This document shows, one piece after another, positions 18,179 through 27,389 of a DNA stretch of 64,000 bases. The notes under the pieces are model-generated. The model was not told the origin of the DNA. It worked only from the letters and a program-made list of their open reading frames with translations, and made no database searches. This DNA comes from an uncultured Anaerococcus sp. (GTDB taxonomy: Bacteria > Bacillota > Clostridia > Tissierellales > Peptoniphilaceae), in NCBI RefSeq assembly GCF_943912825.1, contig NZ_CALTUX010000006.1, positions 1 to 64,000 of the forward strand, given 5' to 3'. Position numbers and translations under genes: made by a program. How positions within the stretch are numbered: the stretch's first letter is position 1; every line of letters starts with the position of its first letter.

Positions 18179-19446
18179 TAAAATCTTCCCTTAAGTTTGA
18201 GGGCTTTTTCTATCCTTGATAGGCTTAGGATGAAGGCTGCTTGTCTGAAGGTAACCTTGTATTTATCAGCTGTTGCAAAAACTTGATCAATGGCCCTTGC
18301 CATATCTTTTTCTTGTTTGGCCCTTACTTCTTCTTCTGTTAGGTAGGATCCTGTGATATTTTGTACCCATTCGTAGTGGCTGACTAAAACTCCACCGGAA
18401 TTGGCTAGGATATCAGGAATGAGTGGGATATTTTTCTCATTTAGGATTTTCTCCCCTGCTTCAGTGACAGGACCGTTGGCTGCTTCTACAATTAGCTTAG
18501 CCTTAATTGAGTCTGCATTGGCATCGCTGATTACATTTTCTAGGGCTGCAGGAATTAGGATGTCGCAGTCTAGGGCGAAAAATTCTTCTGTAGTGATTTT
18601 TTCTGCCTCTATATTAAGCTCTGATCCTGTCTTATCCTTAGCCGCTTGGATTTTTTCTATATCTAGGCCATCCTTATCATAGATGCCGTAGGATCCATCT
18701 GGGTGCTCATGGTCTCTGGAGTTTAGAGCGATAAGCTTTGCTCCATCCTCTATTAGATATTTGGCCGCAAAAGAACCAACATTTCCAAAACCTTGGAGGG
18801 CAAGAGTGGCGCCTTCTAGGCTCTTTCCAATTTTTTCGTAGTATTTTTTAATTGTTAAATAAACACCAAAGCCTGTAGCTTCACTTCTTCCAAGAGAACC
18901 TCCCATGTCAACTGACTTGCCTGTGAAGGTTGCTATATCTTGGCGGCCACCATTTAGGGCTATATATTCGTCTGTGAAATATCCCATAATCTTGGCATTG
19001 GTATTTACATCTGGGGCTGGAATATCAATTCTTGGTCCTAAATAATTATTCATTGCCCTGACAAAGCCACGAGATAAGATTTCAAGCTCTCTTTCAGAAA
19101 GCTTGTTAGGATCTACGATGATTCCTCCCTTGCCACCTCCTAGTGGAAGGCCAAGTAGGGCTACCTTTAGGCTCATTAAAGTGGATAGGACTTTGACTTC
19201 TTCATAGGTCACAGATTGGTGAAATCTGACCCCGCCCTTGGATGGGCCTAGGGCTGTAGAATGGGCAGACCTAAAGGCCCTAAAGGTCTTAGTTGTGCCA
19301 TCATCCATCTTTACTGGTATATTGGCTTCGATGATTCTTTCAGGTTCTTTGATTATCTCATAAAATGATTCAGATAGGCCTGCTATCTCGCAAACTTTTT
19401 TAAGCTTGTCTTGTAGGTCTAGAAATTGTTCTTTAGCGTTTGACAT
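18178..19446 (-). CDS. gdhA: Glutamate dehydrogenase (NAD-type, catabolic)
   Basis: Oxidative deamination of glutamate to 2-oxoglutarate and ammonia, or the reverse. The 422-residue size is that of the RocG/GudB type. Conserved segments are RSAHSTALGPSKGGVRFH and PLGGGKGGIIVDP around the substrate lysine, and GFGNVGSFAAKYL for the nucleotide fold. Next to the 2-hydroxyacyl-CoA dehydratase activase it suggests glutamate fermentation through hydroxyglutarate. The other enzymes of that route are not here, so this is inference. A -10 (TATAAT on the minus strand, 19487-19492) is visible upstream. Confidence 0.94.
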   Translation of the reverse strand: MSNAKEQFLDLQDKLKKVCEIAGLSESFYEIIKEPERIIEANIPVKMDDGTTKTFRAFRSAHSTALGPSKGGVRFHQSVTYEEVKVLSTLMSLKVALLGLPLGGGKGGIIVDPNKLSERELEILSRGFVRAMNNYLGPRIDIPAPDVNTNAKIMGYFTDEYIALNGGRQDIATFTGKSVDMGGSLGRSEATGFGVYLTIKKYYEKIGKSLEGATLALQGFGNVGSFAAKYLIEDGAKLIALNSRDHEHPDGSYGIYDKDGLDIEKIQAAKDKTGSELNIEAEKITTEEFFALDCDILIPAALENVISDANADSIKAKLIVEAANGPVTEAGEKILNEKNIPLIPDILANSGGVLVSHYEWVQNITGSYLTEEEVRAKQEKDMARAIDQVFATADKYKVTFRQAAFILSLSRIEKALKLKGRF

Positions 19447-19513
19447 ATTTGCCTTCTTTCTTAAATAAAAATTAACATTTATCTTTATTATACAAGCAAA
19501 TTAAAATTTTTCT

Positions 19514-19544
19514 CAAAAAAATCATCCTAATTTCTTAGGATGAT
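19514..19544 (-). terminator. Terminator of the activase gene
   Basis: Perfect ten-pair stem ATCATCCTAA/TTAGGATGAT with a four-base loop, followed on the minus strand by seven T. It lies 7 bases past the stop of the 1417-residue protein. Confidence 0.9.
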
Positions 19545-19551
19545 CTATAAT

Positions 19552-22500
19552 TTATTTTGCTTTAATCTTATCCCTAGCGGCACTCATCATTAGCTTGACC
19601 CTATTTACTTGGTTTACTTCTGATGCACCTGGATCGTAGTCTATGGCTACGATGTTAGCCTCTGGATAGCTTTCTCTTATCTTTTTCATCACTCCCTTGC
19701 CGGTGATGTGGTTTGGAAGACAGCCAAAAGGCTGGATGCAGACGATATTTGGGGCACCCTGGTGGATTAGTTCTACCATCTCCCCTGCAAGAAGCCATCC
19801 TTCACCAGCTTGGTTGCCAAGGGATGTGACTTCATTAGCTAGGTCTGCTATGTCATCTATATAAAGAGGTTCTGTGAATCTCTCACTTTCCCTTAGGGCC
19901 TTTCTGATTGGCTTTCTATTTGCCTCTATTAGCTTGATTCCAAGCCTTCCCATCCTGGCTGTGGCAGATGACTTTCCATATAAGTCGCGCTTTAATTCTG
20001 TATTTTTCATGCAGTACATCAAAAAGTCTGTTAAATCTGGCATGACTACCTCAGCGCCCTCTGCTTCTAGGACATCTTGGAGGTGATTGTTGGCTTCTGG
20101 CAAGAATTTGACCAAGATTTCTCCAACTATACCTGCCTTTGGGATTTCCTTGTTGCAGACTGGAAGGTCTTCAAAATCTCTGACAATCTCTTGGATTGCT
20201 TGCCTGTATCTCTTGGTTTTCATTGTGGCAATTTCTGAAGATAGCTTATTTATCCATGCTTCCTTAAGGTCATTTACAGAGCCTAACTCGATTTCATAAG
20301 GCCTTGTGGCATTTGACACTCTATTTATGAGGTCTCCCAAAAGGATGGCCCTTATGGCTTGCTTAAGAAGTGGGATATTTTTAAATCTAACTAGGTCAAA
20401 GCCCTCATTGGTTTCTATGCCTTGGGCTGACAGGGCAATGACTGGTAGGTCTGGAAAACCCGCATCCTTTAGTCCCTTTCTGATGTAGCCTACATAGTTG
20501 GATGCCCTGCAGGCTCCTCCGGTTTGGGTCATGAGGAGGGCAAGCTTATCAGTGTCGTATTTGCCAGATTTTACAGCGTGGATTAGCTGACCTACTACTG
20601 TTATTGATGGGTAGCAGGAGTCGTTGTTTACATATTTTAGGCCCGTATCTATGACATCTTCATCGATGGTGTCTAGAAATTCTATATTAAAGCCAAAGGC
20701 CTTAAAGGCATGCTCCATTATCCTGAAGTGCTCTCTTGCCATCTGTGGGGCAAGGATGGTGTAGCCTTCTAGTTTCATTTCCTTGGTAAATTCAGTGTTT
20801 TCGTAGGCAAAGTCACTTGGATTTGTCTTAAAACTTATTCCTTCTCTTTTCTTTTGGTCAAGGGCTTCTAAAAGAGATCTGAGTCTGATTTTTACCGCTC
20901 CTAGGTTTGAGATTTCATCGATTTTTAAAAGGGTATAAATCTTGCCGTGGGATTTTAAAAGCTCTTCTACCTGGTCGGTTGTGACTGCATCTAGGCCGCA
21001 ACCAAAGGAATTAAGCTGGATTAGCTGGAAGTTGTCATTTTCTGCAACATATTTGCTGGCCCTATAAAGCCTTGCGTGATAGGACCACTGGTCAAGGACC
21101 CTGAGCTCTTTGGTCAAATCTTTCACATTGTAGGCTATGGCATCTTCTGAAAGGACTGGTATATCCATCGATTCGATTAAGTCTGCTATGCCGTGGTTGA
21201 CTTCTGGATCTATGTGGTAAGGCCTACCTGCTAGGACTATGGCATTTAGGTCATTTTTCCTTACATAGTCAATTATTTCCTTGCCCTTTTTCCTTATTTG
21301 GTCATGGTAGGCTTGCTCAGCTTCCCAAGCCAGGCTTACGGCATTTTCTATTTCCTTTTTTCTTAGGACGTTTCCTTCGTGAGAATATCCTTCAAAGACT
21401 TCGACCAGCCTTTTTTTGATGATTTCCTCACTTTCAAAGGACAGGTAAGGATTTAGGAATTTAACCTCACTTAGCCTATCGACGTTGTTATTTATAACAT
21501 CAGGATAACCGCTTACTACTGGGCAATTCATCTGATTTTTGGCCGCATCAAATTGCTTGTAGGCATAAAAAACACCTGGATAGAAGATTAGGTCAGGCTT
21601 TTTGTCGATTAAATCTTCCATGTGGCCGTGGACTAGCTTGGCTGGATAGCAGGCTGTCTCTGATGAAATGGTGGCTATACCCTTTTCATAAATTTTCCTA
21701 TCTGAGTCACTTGATAAAATAATATCAAAGCCTAGACTATCAAAAAATTTGTGCCAGAAAGGATAATCTTCATATATATTTAAAACACGAGGAATGCCGA
21801 CCCTACCAAAACGGGCACCATCTCCTAGAGTCTTTCTATCAAAGAGGAGCTTATACTTGTACTTGTACATATTTAGGTCATCTTTTTTCTTATCAAGCTT
21901 GATGCCTGCTCCTCTTTCGCACCTATTGCCTGTGATAAATCTCCTACCATCGGCAAAGGTATTTATGACTAGGGCGCAATTATTGGTACACCTACCGCAC
22001 CTAGCTGATTTTTGGCTGTAGGAGAAATTTTCAAGCACGCTTTGACCTGCCATCTGTGATGAGCCAGTGGACTTATCTTTGGCAATTAAAGCCATACCCA
22101 TGGCTCCCATAAGGCCTGCTATTTCTGGTCTTGTTACATCTCTTCCAGAAATTTTCTCAAAGGCCCTTAAAATGGCATCTCCATAAAAGGTACCACCTTG
22201 GACCACTATATTTTTGCCAAGGCTCTTTGGGTCCCTAATCTTGATTACCTTTTGGATGGCATTTTTGATTACCGAATAGCAAAGGCCTGCTGCTATGTCT
22301 TCGACCTCAGAGCCTTCCTTTTGGGCCTGTTTGACCTTGGAATTCATAAAGACTGTACACCTAGAACCAAGGTCTGCCGGCTCCTTGCTCCTAATGGCCC
22401 TTTGCTGAAATTCTTTGACATCCATGGATACAGAGGCTGCAAAGGTTGATAAAAATGAGCCACAGCCTGAAGAGCAGGCCTCATTTAGCTGGATGGAGTC

Positions 22501-23805
22501 GATTATCCCATCCCTTATGTGCATGGCTTTCATATCTTGGCCGCCTATATCAAGGATAAAGTCTACATCAGGATCAAAAAACTTGGCCGCCCTATAGTGG
22601 GCAATGGTTTCTACCTCGCCATTGTCAATATGTAGAGCGTTTTTGATAAAATCTTCCCCATAGCCACAGATACCAGAAGAGGCTATATAGGCCTTTGGAT
22701 TTTTCTTGGCAAGGCCTTCTTTAAGCATTGAAATTACAACCTCTAGTGGCCTTCCTAGATTCATCCTATAGTCATCTAATAAGATCTCATTATCTTCAGA
22801 AAGCCAGACCATCTTGCTGGTAGTAGAGCCTGCATCAAGGCCTACATAGATTGGTCCCTGGTAAGTGGCAAGGTCCCTATATTTTACCTTGTCTGTCTTA
22901 TGCCTTTTCTTAAATTCTTCATAGTCATCAAGGTTTTCAAAAAGAGCTTCAAGCCTTTTGGTCATCTCTAGATTTACTTCCTTGGCATTTTCAAGCCTTG
23001 TAAGCAAATCATTAAGGGCCACTGGCTTTGAATTTTCACTAGATAAAATCGCAGCCCCCTTGGCTACATAAACTTCTGCATCATCTGGTATATAAAAATT
23101 ATTTTCATCCTCGCCTAGGGTTTCTACAAATCTTTCCCTAAGAGAAGATAGGAAATGGAGGGGCCCGCCCAAAAAGGTGACATTGCCCTTAATTGGCCTA
23201 CCGCAGGCCAGGTTTGAAATCGTCTGGTTGACTACAGATTGAAAGACTGAAATTGCTATATCTTCCCTGCTTGCTCCCTGGTTCATCAAGGCCTGGATAT
23301 CAGTCTTTGCAAAGACCCCGCACCTAGATGCTATGGGATAGATTTTCTTGTAGGCTTTAGAAAGGTCATTTAAGCCTTTCGCATCTGTGTCAAGGAGGGC
23401 TGCCATCTGGTCGATAAAGGCCCCTGTTCCTCCAGCACAAATTGAATTCATCCTCTGTTCAACAGAGCCAGAAAGGTAGGTAATCTTTGAATCCTCCCCA
23501 CCAAGCTCTATCAAAACATCAGTCTCTGGGATAAATTCCTTGATAGCACGAGTTTCTGCTATGACCTCCTGGACAAAGGCCACCCCCAAGATATCTTCTA
23601 AAAACATACCGCCAGAACCAGTCACATTCATAGTTAGGCTTAGGTCGCCAAACTTATGGTAAAGATCTGTAAGGACCTTCTTTACAGTCGCCCTCACATC
23701 TGATTTGTGGCGGATATATACTGAATAAATTGTATTAAAAAGCTCATCAGTGACCACTACCTTAACAGTAGTAGAACCAACATCAAGCCCCATATGTAAA
23801 TTCAT
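19552..23805 (-). CDS. Giant 2-hydroxyacyl-CoA dehydratase activase-related protein
   Basis: A 1417-residue fusion. Two BadF/HgdC-type ASKHA ATPase domains stand in tandem, with GLDVGSTTVK at 6-15 and GLDAGSTTSK at 322-331. Each keeps the cluster-ligand type cysteines (SICAGG at 121-126 and SRCGVF at 160-165; EACSSGCG and SRCTVF in the second). They are followed by a DUF2229 domain (about 690-900, with SSETACYPAKLVHGH) and a C-terminal region related to the dehydratase subunits (QPFGCLPNHITGKG). Activases use ATP to inject an electron into (R)-2-hydroxyacyl-CoA dehydratases; the role of these long fusions is not established. Isolated gene with terminator. Confidence 0.9.
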   Translation of the reverse strand: MNLHMGLDVGSTTVKVVVTDELFNTIYSVYIRHKSDVRATVKKVLTDLYHKFGDLSLTMNVTGSGGMFLEDILGVAFVQEVIAETRAIKEFIPETDVLIELGGEDSKITYLSGSVEQRMNSICAGGTGAFIDQMAALLDTDAKGLNDLSKAYKKIYPIASRCGVFAKTDIQALMNQGASREDIAISVFQSVVNQTISNLACGRPIKGNVTFLGGPLHFLSSLRERFVETLGEDENNFYIPDDAEVYVAKGAAILSSENSKPVALNDLLTRLENAKEVNLEMTKRLEALFENLDDYEEFKKRHKTDKVKYRDLATYQGPIYVGLDAGSTTSKMVWLSEDNEILLDDYRMNLGRPLEVVISMLKEGLAKKNPKAYIASSGICGYGEDFIKNALHIDNGEVETIAHYRAAKFFDPDVDFILDIGGQDMKAMHIRDGIIDSIQLNEACSSGCGSFLSTFAASVSMDVKEFQQRAIRSKEPADLGSRCTVFMNSKVKQAQKEGSEVEDIAAGLCYSVIKNAIQKVIKIRDPKSLGKNIVVQGGTFYGDAILRAFEKISGRDVTRPEIAGLMGAMGMALIAKDKSTGSSQMAGQSVLENFSYSQKSARCGRCTNNCALVINTFADGRRFITGNRCERGAGIKLDKKKDDLNMYKYKYKLLFDRKTLGDGARFGRVGIPRVLNIYEDYPFWHKFFDSLGFDIILSSDSDRKIYEKGIATISSETACYPAKLVHGHMEDLIDKKPDLIFYPGVFYAYKQFDAAKNQMNCPVVSGYPDVINNNVDRLSEVKFLNPYLSFESEEIIKKRLVEVFEGYSHEGNVLRKKEIENAVSLAWEAEQAYHDQIRKKGKEIIDYVRKNDLNAIVLAGRPYHIDPEVNHGIADLIESMDIPVLSEDAIAYNVKDLTKELRVLDQWSYHARLYRASKYVAENDNFQLIQLNSFGCGLDAVTTDQVEELLKSHGKIYTLLKIDEISNLGAVKIRLRSLLEALDQKKREGISFKTNPSDFAYENTEFTKEMKLEGYTILAPQMAREHFRIMEHAFKAFGFNIEFLDTIDEDVIDTGLKYVNNDSCYPSITVVGQLIHAVKSGKYDTDKLALLMTQTGGACRASNYVGYIRKGLKDAGFPDLPVIALSAQGIETNEGFDLVRFKNIPLLKQAIRAILLGDLINRVSNATRPYEIELGSVNDLKEAWINKLSSEIATMKTKRYRQAIQEIVRDFEDLPVCNKEIPKAGIVGEILVKFLPEANNHLQDVLEAEGAEVVMPDLTDFLMYCMKNTELKRDLYGKSSATARMGRLGIKLIEANRKPIRKALRESERFTEPLYIDDIADLANEVTSLGNQAGEGWLLAGEMVELIHQGAPNIVCIQPFGCLPNHITGKGVMKKIRESYPEANIVAIDYDPGASEVNQVNRVKLMMSAARDKIKAK

Positions 23806-24090
23806 ATTATTCCTTTCTAAATGAATAAAATACCTTCACGCTTATAAATTTTATTAGATAAGAAATTCCTAGTAAATTACTAGAGATTAATACATAAAAA
23901 ATTTAATATTATTATACCCCTTATTTAAAAAATAAAAGGCAAATTTATTTTATAAATGGCTATTTTAACGATAATAGAAAAGAATCATCTCTTATAGGCT
24001 AGATTATAAGACTTAAGAGGCTTTTACAAATTATGGGTCCTTGTAAAATTTTCTTTACATTTTTATGCAAATATAAAAAAATATCGATCT

Positions 24091-24106
24091 TGTAACTAAT
24101 GTTACA
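24091..24106. promoter_or_regulatory. Crp/Fnr-type operator upstream of hcp
   Basis: Perfect palindrome TGTAAC-TAAT-GTTACA, of the size and symmetry bound by Crp/Fnr-family dimers. Its centre (24098.5) lies 41.5 bases before the predicted start near 24140, the position of a class II activator site. A Crp/Fnr gene is encoded directly downstream of hcp. Confidence 0.7.
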
Positions 24107-24133
24107 GATTCTTTATGAAATTTATCATATAAT
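24105..24133 (+). promoter_or_regulatory. hcp promoter with weak -35
   Basis: TATAAT at 24128-24133 is a consensus -10. The hexamer 17 bases upstream is CAGATT, a poor -35, as expected for an activator-dependent promoter. Confidence 0.6.
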
Positions 24134-24165
24134 AGACTTATAAGAAAAATATGAGGAGGAAAAAT

Positions 24166-25782
24166 ATGTTTTGTTATCAATGTCAAGAAACAGCAGGAAA
24201 TAAAGGATGTACCAAGGTCGGAGTCTGCGGAAAGAGCGAAGATGTCGCAAATCTCCAAGACCTTTTAATATATACAACAAAGGGCCTTGCATCTATTGTG
24301 ATGAAGGCAGGTAAGGTATGCGATAAGGTCTATGATAGGATTTCTAACAATCTTTTTATAACCATAACCAATGCCAATTTCGATGAGGATTTTATCCTTG
24401 ATGCAGTTAAAAAAACCATGACCATGAAGGAAAAAATCACAAACAAACACCAAATCACAGACCTAAATGAAGTTGAAGCCTACATATCATTTGACGATGA
24501 AGAATTAAAAAGAAAGGCCGTTGAGGTAGGTGTTTTAAATATCATAAATGAAGATGAAAGATCTCTAGTAGAACTTGTAACCTACGGCCTAAAGGGAATG
24601 GCTGCCTACAACCACCACGCCAATGTCCTAGGCTACAGGGATGAAAATGTCGATAAGTTTATAGCTTATGCTTTAACAGAAACAATCAAGAAAGATAAGG
24701 AAATCAACAACCTAATCGACCTAGTAATAAAAACAGGCGAGCACGGAGTGGCTGCCATGGCCCTACTAGATAAGGCCAATACCGAAAGATTTGGAAATCC
24801 AGAAATGACTGAGGTAGATTTTTCAGCAGGAACTAAACCAGGTATCCTAATTTCAGGCCATGACCTAAATGATATGGAAATGCTCCTTGAACAAAGCAAG
24901 GATGCTGGTGTTGAAATCTACACCCACTCAGAAATGCTACCTGCCAATTATTACCCAGCCTTTAAGAAATACGACCACTTCCACGGCAACTACGGCAATT
25001 CTTGGTGGAGCCAAAATGAGGAATTTGAGAAATTTAACGGTCCAATCCTTATGACCACCAACTGCATTGTCCCACCAAAGAAAAACAACACCTACCTTGA
25101 TAGGTTCTATACAACATCAAATGCAGCCTACCCTGGAGCAATCCACATAGAAGCTGACGAAAATGGCTACAAGGACTTCTCAGCAATAATTGAACAGGCA
25201 AAAAATTGCCAAGCTCCAACAAATCTTGAAGATACAAAGATTGTCGGTGGTTTTGCCCACAATCAAGTCCTAGCCCTAGCTGATAAGGTTATAAATGAGA
25301 TAAATGAAGGCAATATCAGAAAATTTGTCGTAATGGCAGGCTGCGATGGTAGAAGCTCTAAGAGATCTTATTACACAGACTTCGCCAAAGCCCTTCCTGA
25401 AGATACAATAATCCTTACAGCAGGTTGTGCAAAATATCGCTACAACAAGCTAGGCCTAGGAGATATCAATGGTATACCAAGAGTCCTAGATGCTGGTCAA
25501 TGCAACGATTCATTCTCCCTTGTACAAATTGCCCTAGCCCTAAAAGATGCCTTTGGCCTTGATAGTGTAAATGATTTGCCTATAGAATACAACATAGCTT
25601 GGTATGAGCAAAAGGCTGTAATAGTTCTCCTTGCCCTTTTAAGTCTAGGAGTTAAAAATATCCACCTAGGACCAACACTTCCTGCTTTCCTATCAGAAAC
25701 AGTAGTAAACTTCCTAGTAGAGAACTTCAACATCGCTCCAAATACCACAGTTGAAGAAGATTTAGAAAAAATGATTGGCTAA
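24166..25782 (+). CDS. hcp: Hydroxylamine reductase / hybrid-cluster protein
   Basis: Anaerobic iron-sulfur enzyme with a hybrid 4Fe-2O-2S cluster, linked to hydroxylamine or nitric oxide reduction. The N-terminal cysteines follow Cx2Cx8Cx5C (3, 6, 15, 21), the pattern of clostridial-type Hcp with a [4Fe-4S] cluster. Further motifs are [32 protein letters not shown] and [15 protein letters not shown] choose the ATG at 24166 (538 residues) because AGGAGG lies between it and an upstream ATG at 24151. The gene is followed by a terminator and a Crp/Fnr regulator. Confidence 0.96.
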   Translation: MFCYQCQETAGNKGCTKVGVCGKSEDVANLQDLLIYTTKGLASIVMKAGKVCDKVYDRISNNLFITITNANFDEDFILDAVKKTMTMKEKITNKHQITDLNEVEAYISFDDEELKRKAVEVGVLNIINEDERSLVELVTYGLKGMAAYNHHANVLGYRDENVDKFIAYALTETIKKDKEINNLIDLVIKTGEHGVAAMALLDKANTERFGNPEMTEVDFSAGTKPGILISGHDLNDMEMLLEQSKDAGVEIYTHSEMLPANYYPAFKKYDHFHGNYGNSWWSQNEEFEKFNGPILMTTNCIVPPKKNNTYLDRFYTTSNAAYPGAIHIEADENGYKDFSAIIEQAKNCQAPTNLEDTKIVGGFAHNQVLALADKVINEINEGNIRKFVVMAGCDGRSSKRSYYTDFAKALPEDTIILTAGCAKYRYNKLGLGDINGIPRVLDAGQCNDSFSLVQIALALKDAFGLDSVNDLPIEYNIAWYEQKAVIVLLALLSLGVKNIHLGPTLPAFLSETVVNFLVENFNIAPNTTVEEDLEKMIG

Positions 25783-25789
25783 AAAATTT

Positions 25790-25820
25790 AAGCAAAGTCT
25801 CATGGCTTTGCTTATTTTTT
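25790..25820 (+). terminator. Terminator after hcp
   Basis: Stem AAGCAAAG/CTTTGCTT with an eight-base loop, followed by A and six T. It begins eight bases after the hcp stop. Confidence 0.85.
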
Positions 25821-25853
25821 ATACAGTGGGGTATCTTTTAAAAAGAGGTAAGT

Positions 25854-26498
25854 ATGAATTTAAAAGAAATATCTATATTTAAAAATTTAAGTGATGAGGA
25901 AATTAAAGAACTCACAAGTCAGACTGAAATAATAGAAAAATCCTATCCCAAAGATTCTTATGTTTTTAGGCTTGGCGATAAGTCTGGTGACTTGTTTTTC
26001 CTAAAAGAAGGGGCCCTTAGCGTTTATCAGATAGATTCAAATGGCAAGAGGTATATCTTCCAAAAATTTGATAAGCCTGTCCTATTTGGAGAAGTCTATG
26101 CCTACTTAAATGAGCCTTTTGATTTTGATGCAGTATGCGATAAGGATTCTAAAATTCTTATCATCAAGGACTTCAAAGGTCTATTTGACAGGTCAGACAA
26201 TCAAAAATTCCTAAAATCCTATATAACCTTCTTATCCAAAAAATGCCTGGCCCTTTCTAAGAAAAACCAAATCACATCCCAAATGAGCCTACGCCAAAAG
26301 ATTACCAAATATTTTCTAGAAATAGAAGAAGATGGCAAGATAAATCTAAATATGAATAGACAGGCCCTGGCAGATTTTCTTACTACCACCAGGCCATCTC
26401 TTTCAAGAGAGCTCTCAAAAATGGCAGATGATGGTCTAATAGAAATAAAGGGATCAAAAATTGCCATAAATAAGGAAAAACTGGCAGAAATTTTGTAA
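25854..26498 (+). CDS. Crp/Fnr-family regulator, probable HcpR
   Basis: A 214-residue regulator. Residues about 5-120 form a cyclic-nucleotide-binding-like beta barrel (FRLGDKSGDLFFLKEGALSV), followed by a dimer helix. The C-terminal winged helix has the recognition stretch TTTRPSLSRELSKMADDG. The adjacent hcp gene and the palindrome at -41.5 before it fit HcpR, the nitrosative-stress regulator of anaerobes; this is inference from context. No Fnr-type N-terminal cysteine cluster is present. AGAGGT precedes the ATG. Its own promoter is not obvious and the palindrome is not repeated before this gene. Confidence 0.8.
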   Translation: MNLKEISIFKNLSDEEIKELTSQTEIIEKSYPKDSYVFRLGDKSGDLFFLKEGALSVYQIDSNGKRYIFQKFDKPVLFGEVYAYLNEPFDFDAVCDKDSKILIIKDFKGLFDRSDNQKFLKSYITFLSKKCLALSKKNQITSQMSLRQKITKYFLEIEEDGKINLNMNRQALADFLTTTRPSLSRELSKMADDGLIEIKGSKIAINKEKLAEIL

Positions 26499-26561
26499 AA
26501 AGCTAGGCAAGAAGTCAAAAATATTATATAATAGTCCTATATTATTTTAAAAAGGATAGCT

Positions 26562-27242
26562 ATGCAATATTTTTTTAGACACACGACAGACGGGGTCTTT
26601 GCCTTTAACATGACCTATGTAAGGCTGGGCCTAGTTCTATTTTTATTAATAATTTACAAACTCAAAGACAAAAAGAAGCTTTTAGAAGGCATGCTTATCA
26701 CATCCCTGATCCTTCAAGGGATATTACTTAGCTGGTATGCCATGGATTTTGACCTCTTTATAGAAGAGGGCCTTCCCCTCTACCACTGCAGGCTAGCAGG
26801 GATAATGGTTGCGATTTCTTACTTTTTAAAAAAAGAAAAAATCCAAAGCTATTTTGCAGACCTGGCCCTAATTGGGACAAGCATCGCTTTTTCTATACCA
26901 GATCCATCCAAATTTGTCTGGCCCCATGTCACAAACCTAACCTATGTGACCAACCACTATGTCCTAATGGCTTGTGGCATGCTAATTTGCCTAAAAAACA
27001 AGCAAAGATTAAATTTTAAAGAGATTTTTCTAACGACAGCTGTAATAAATTCCATAATTTTAATCATAGACCTAAGCCTTGAGGCAAACTACGGCTACCT
27101 AGTCAAGGTTCCAATAGCCTATTTTGATGGCACAAGCCCAATAATAATCACCCTAGCCATGACAGGCCTAATGAGCGGGGCGATTTATCTGGTGGAAATT
27201 ATTAAAGAAAAAATAAGAAATAAAAAAGCAATAAAAAATTAA
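26562..27242 (+). CDS. YwaF/TIGR02206-like integral membrane protein
   Basis: A 226-residue protein with about six or seven hydrophobic segments. The segment LPLYHCRLAGIMVAISYF and the later THV/NHYVLMACG region resemble the YwaF (TIGR02206, TMEM164-like) family, where His and Cys in the LPLHxCR motif are conserved. Function in bacteria is unknown; a lipid acyl transfer role has been proposed for the eukaryotic relative. A TATAAT at 26527-26532 gives it a possible own promoter downstream of the regulator gene. Confidence 0.7.
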   Translation: MQYFFRHTTDGVFAFNMTYVRLGLVLFLLIIYKLKDKKKLLEGMLITSLILQGILLSWYAMDFDLFIEEGLPLYHCRLAGIMVAISYFLKKEKIQSYFADLALIGTSIAFSIPDPSKFVWPHVTNLTYVTNHYVLMACGMLICLKNKQRLNFKEIFLTTAVINSIILIIDLSLEANYGYLVKVPIAYFDGTSPIIITLAMTGLMSGAIYLVEIIKEKIRNKKAIKN

Positions 27243-27351
27243 AAACCGACGCAAATTTTCATTTATTTTCTAAGTCAAAGCAGAAGATTTAGGGGTTTAT
27301 AAAGATTTTTTCAAACTAATAAGTAAATTATAACCGACGTAAAACCGACGC
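27243..27351. repeat. Three copies of an ACCGACGc/t arm
   Basis: The unit AACCGACG occurs at 27243-27250, 27332-27339 and 27343-27350. The first and third continue as CAAA(A)TTTT. Only the last forms a full hairpin with its complement. They look like duplicated or decayed terminator arms. Confidence 0.6.
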
Positions 27352-27371
27352 AAAATTTTGCGTCGGTTTTT
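27341..27371. terminator. Perfect bidirectional terminator hairpin
   Basis: Thirty-base perfect palindrome (AAAACCGACGCAAAA and its complement), with A and T runs on both sides. It lies between the convergent YwaF-like gene and the second KDG-kinase-like gene and can serve both. Two partial copies of the same arm lie upstream. Confidence 0.85.
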
Positions 27372-27389
27372 GTTTTCCATATATAATTT

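Larger units (their letters stand above)
23806..24165. other. Divergent intergenic region between the activase and hcp
   Basis: About 350 bases without a gene. On the minus strand TATAAT at 23911-23916 is a plausible -10 for the activase gene. On the plus side there are two dyads: TGTAAA-N6-TTTACA at 24042-24059 and the perfect TGTAAC-N4-GTTACA at 24091-24106, followed by the hcp promoter. No small reading frame or RNA structure was recognised in the middle part. Confidence 0.6.

Noticed and set aside
24151..24165. Upstream ATG of hcp adding five residues
   Set aside because: The AGGAGG ribosome binding site lies between this ATG and the next one, and Hcp proteins begin at MFCYQC.
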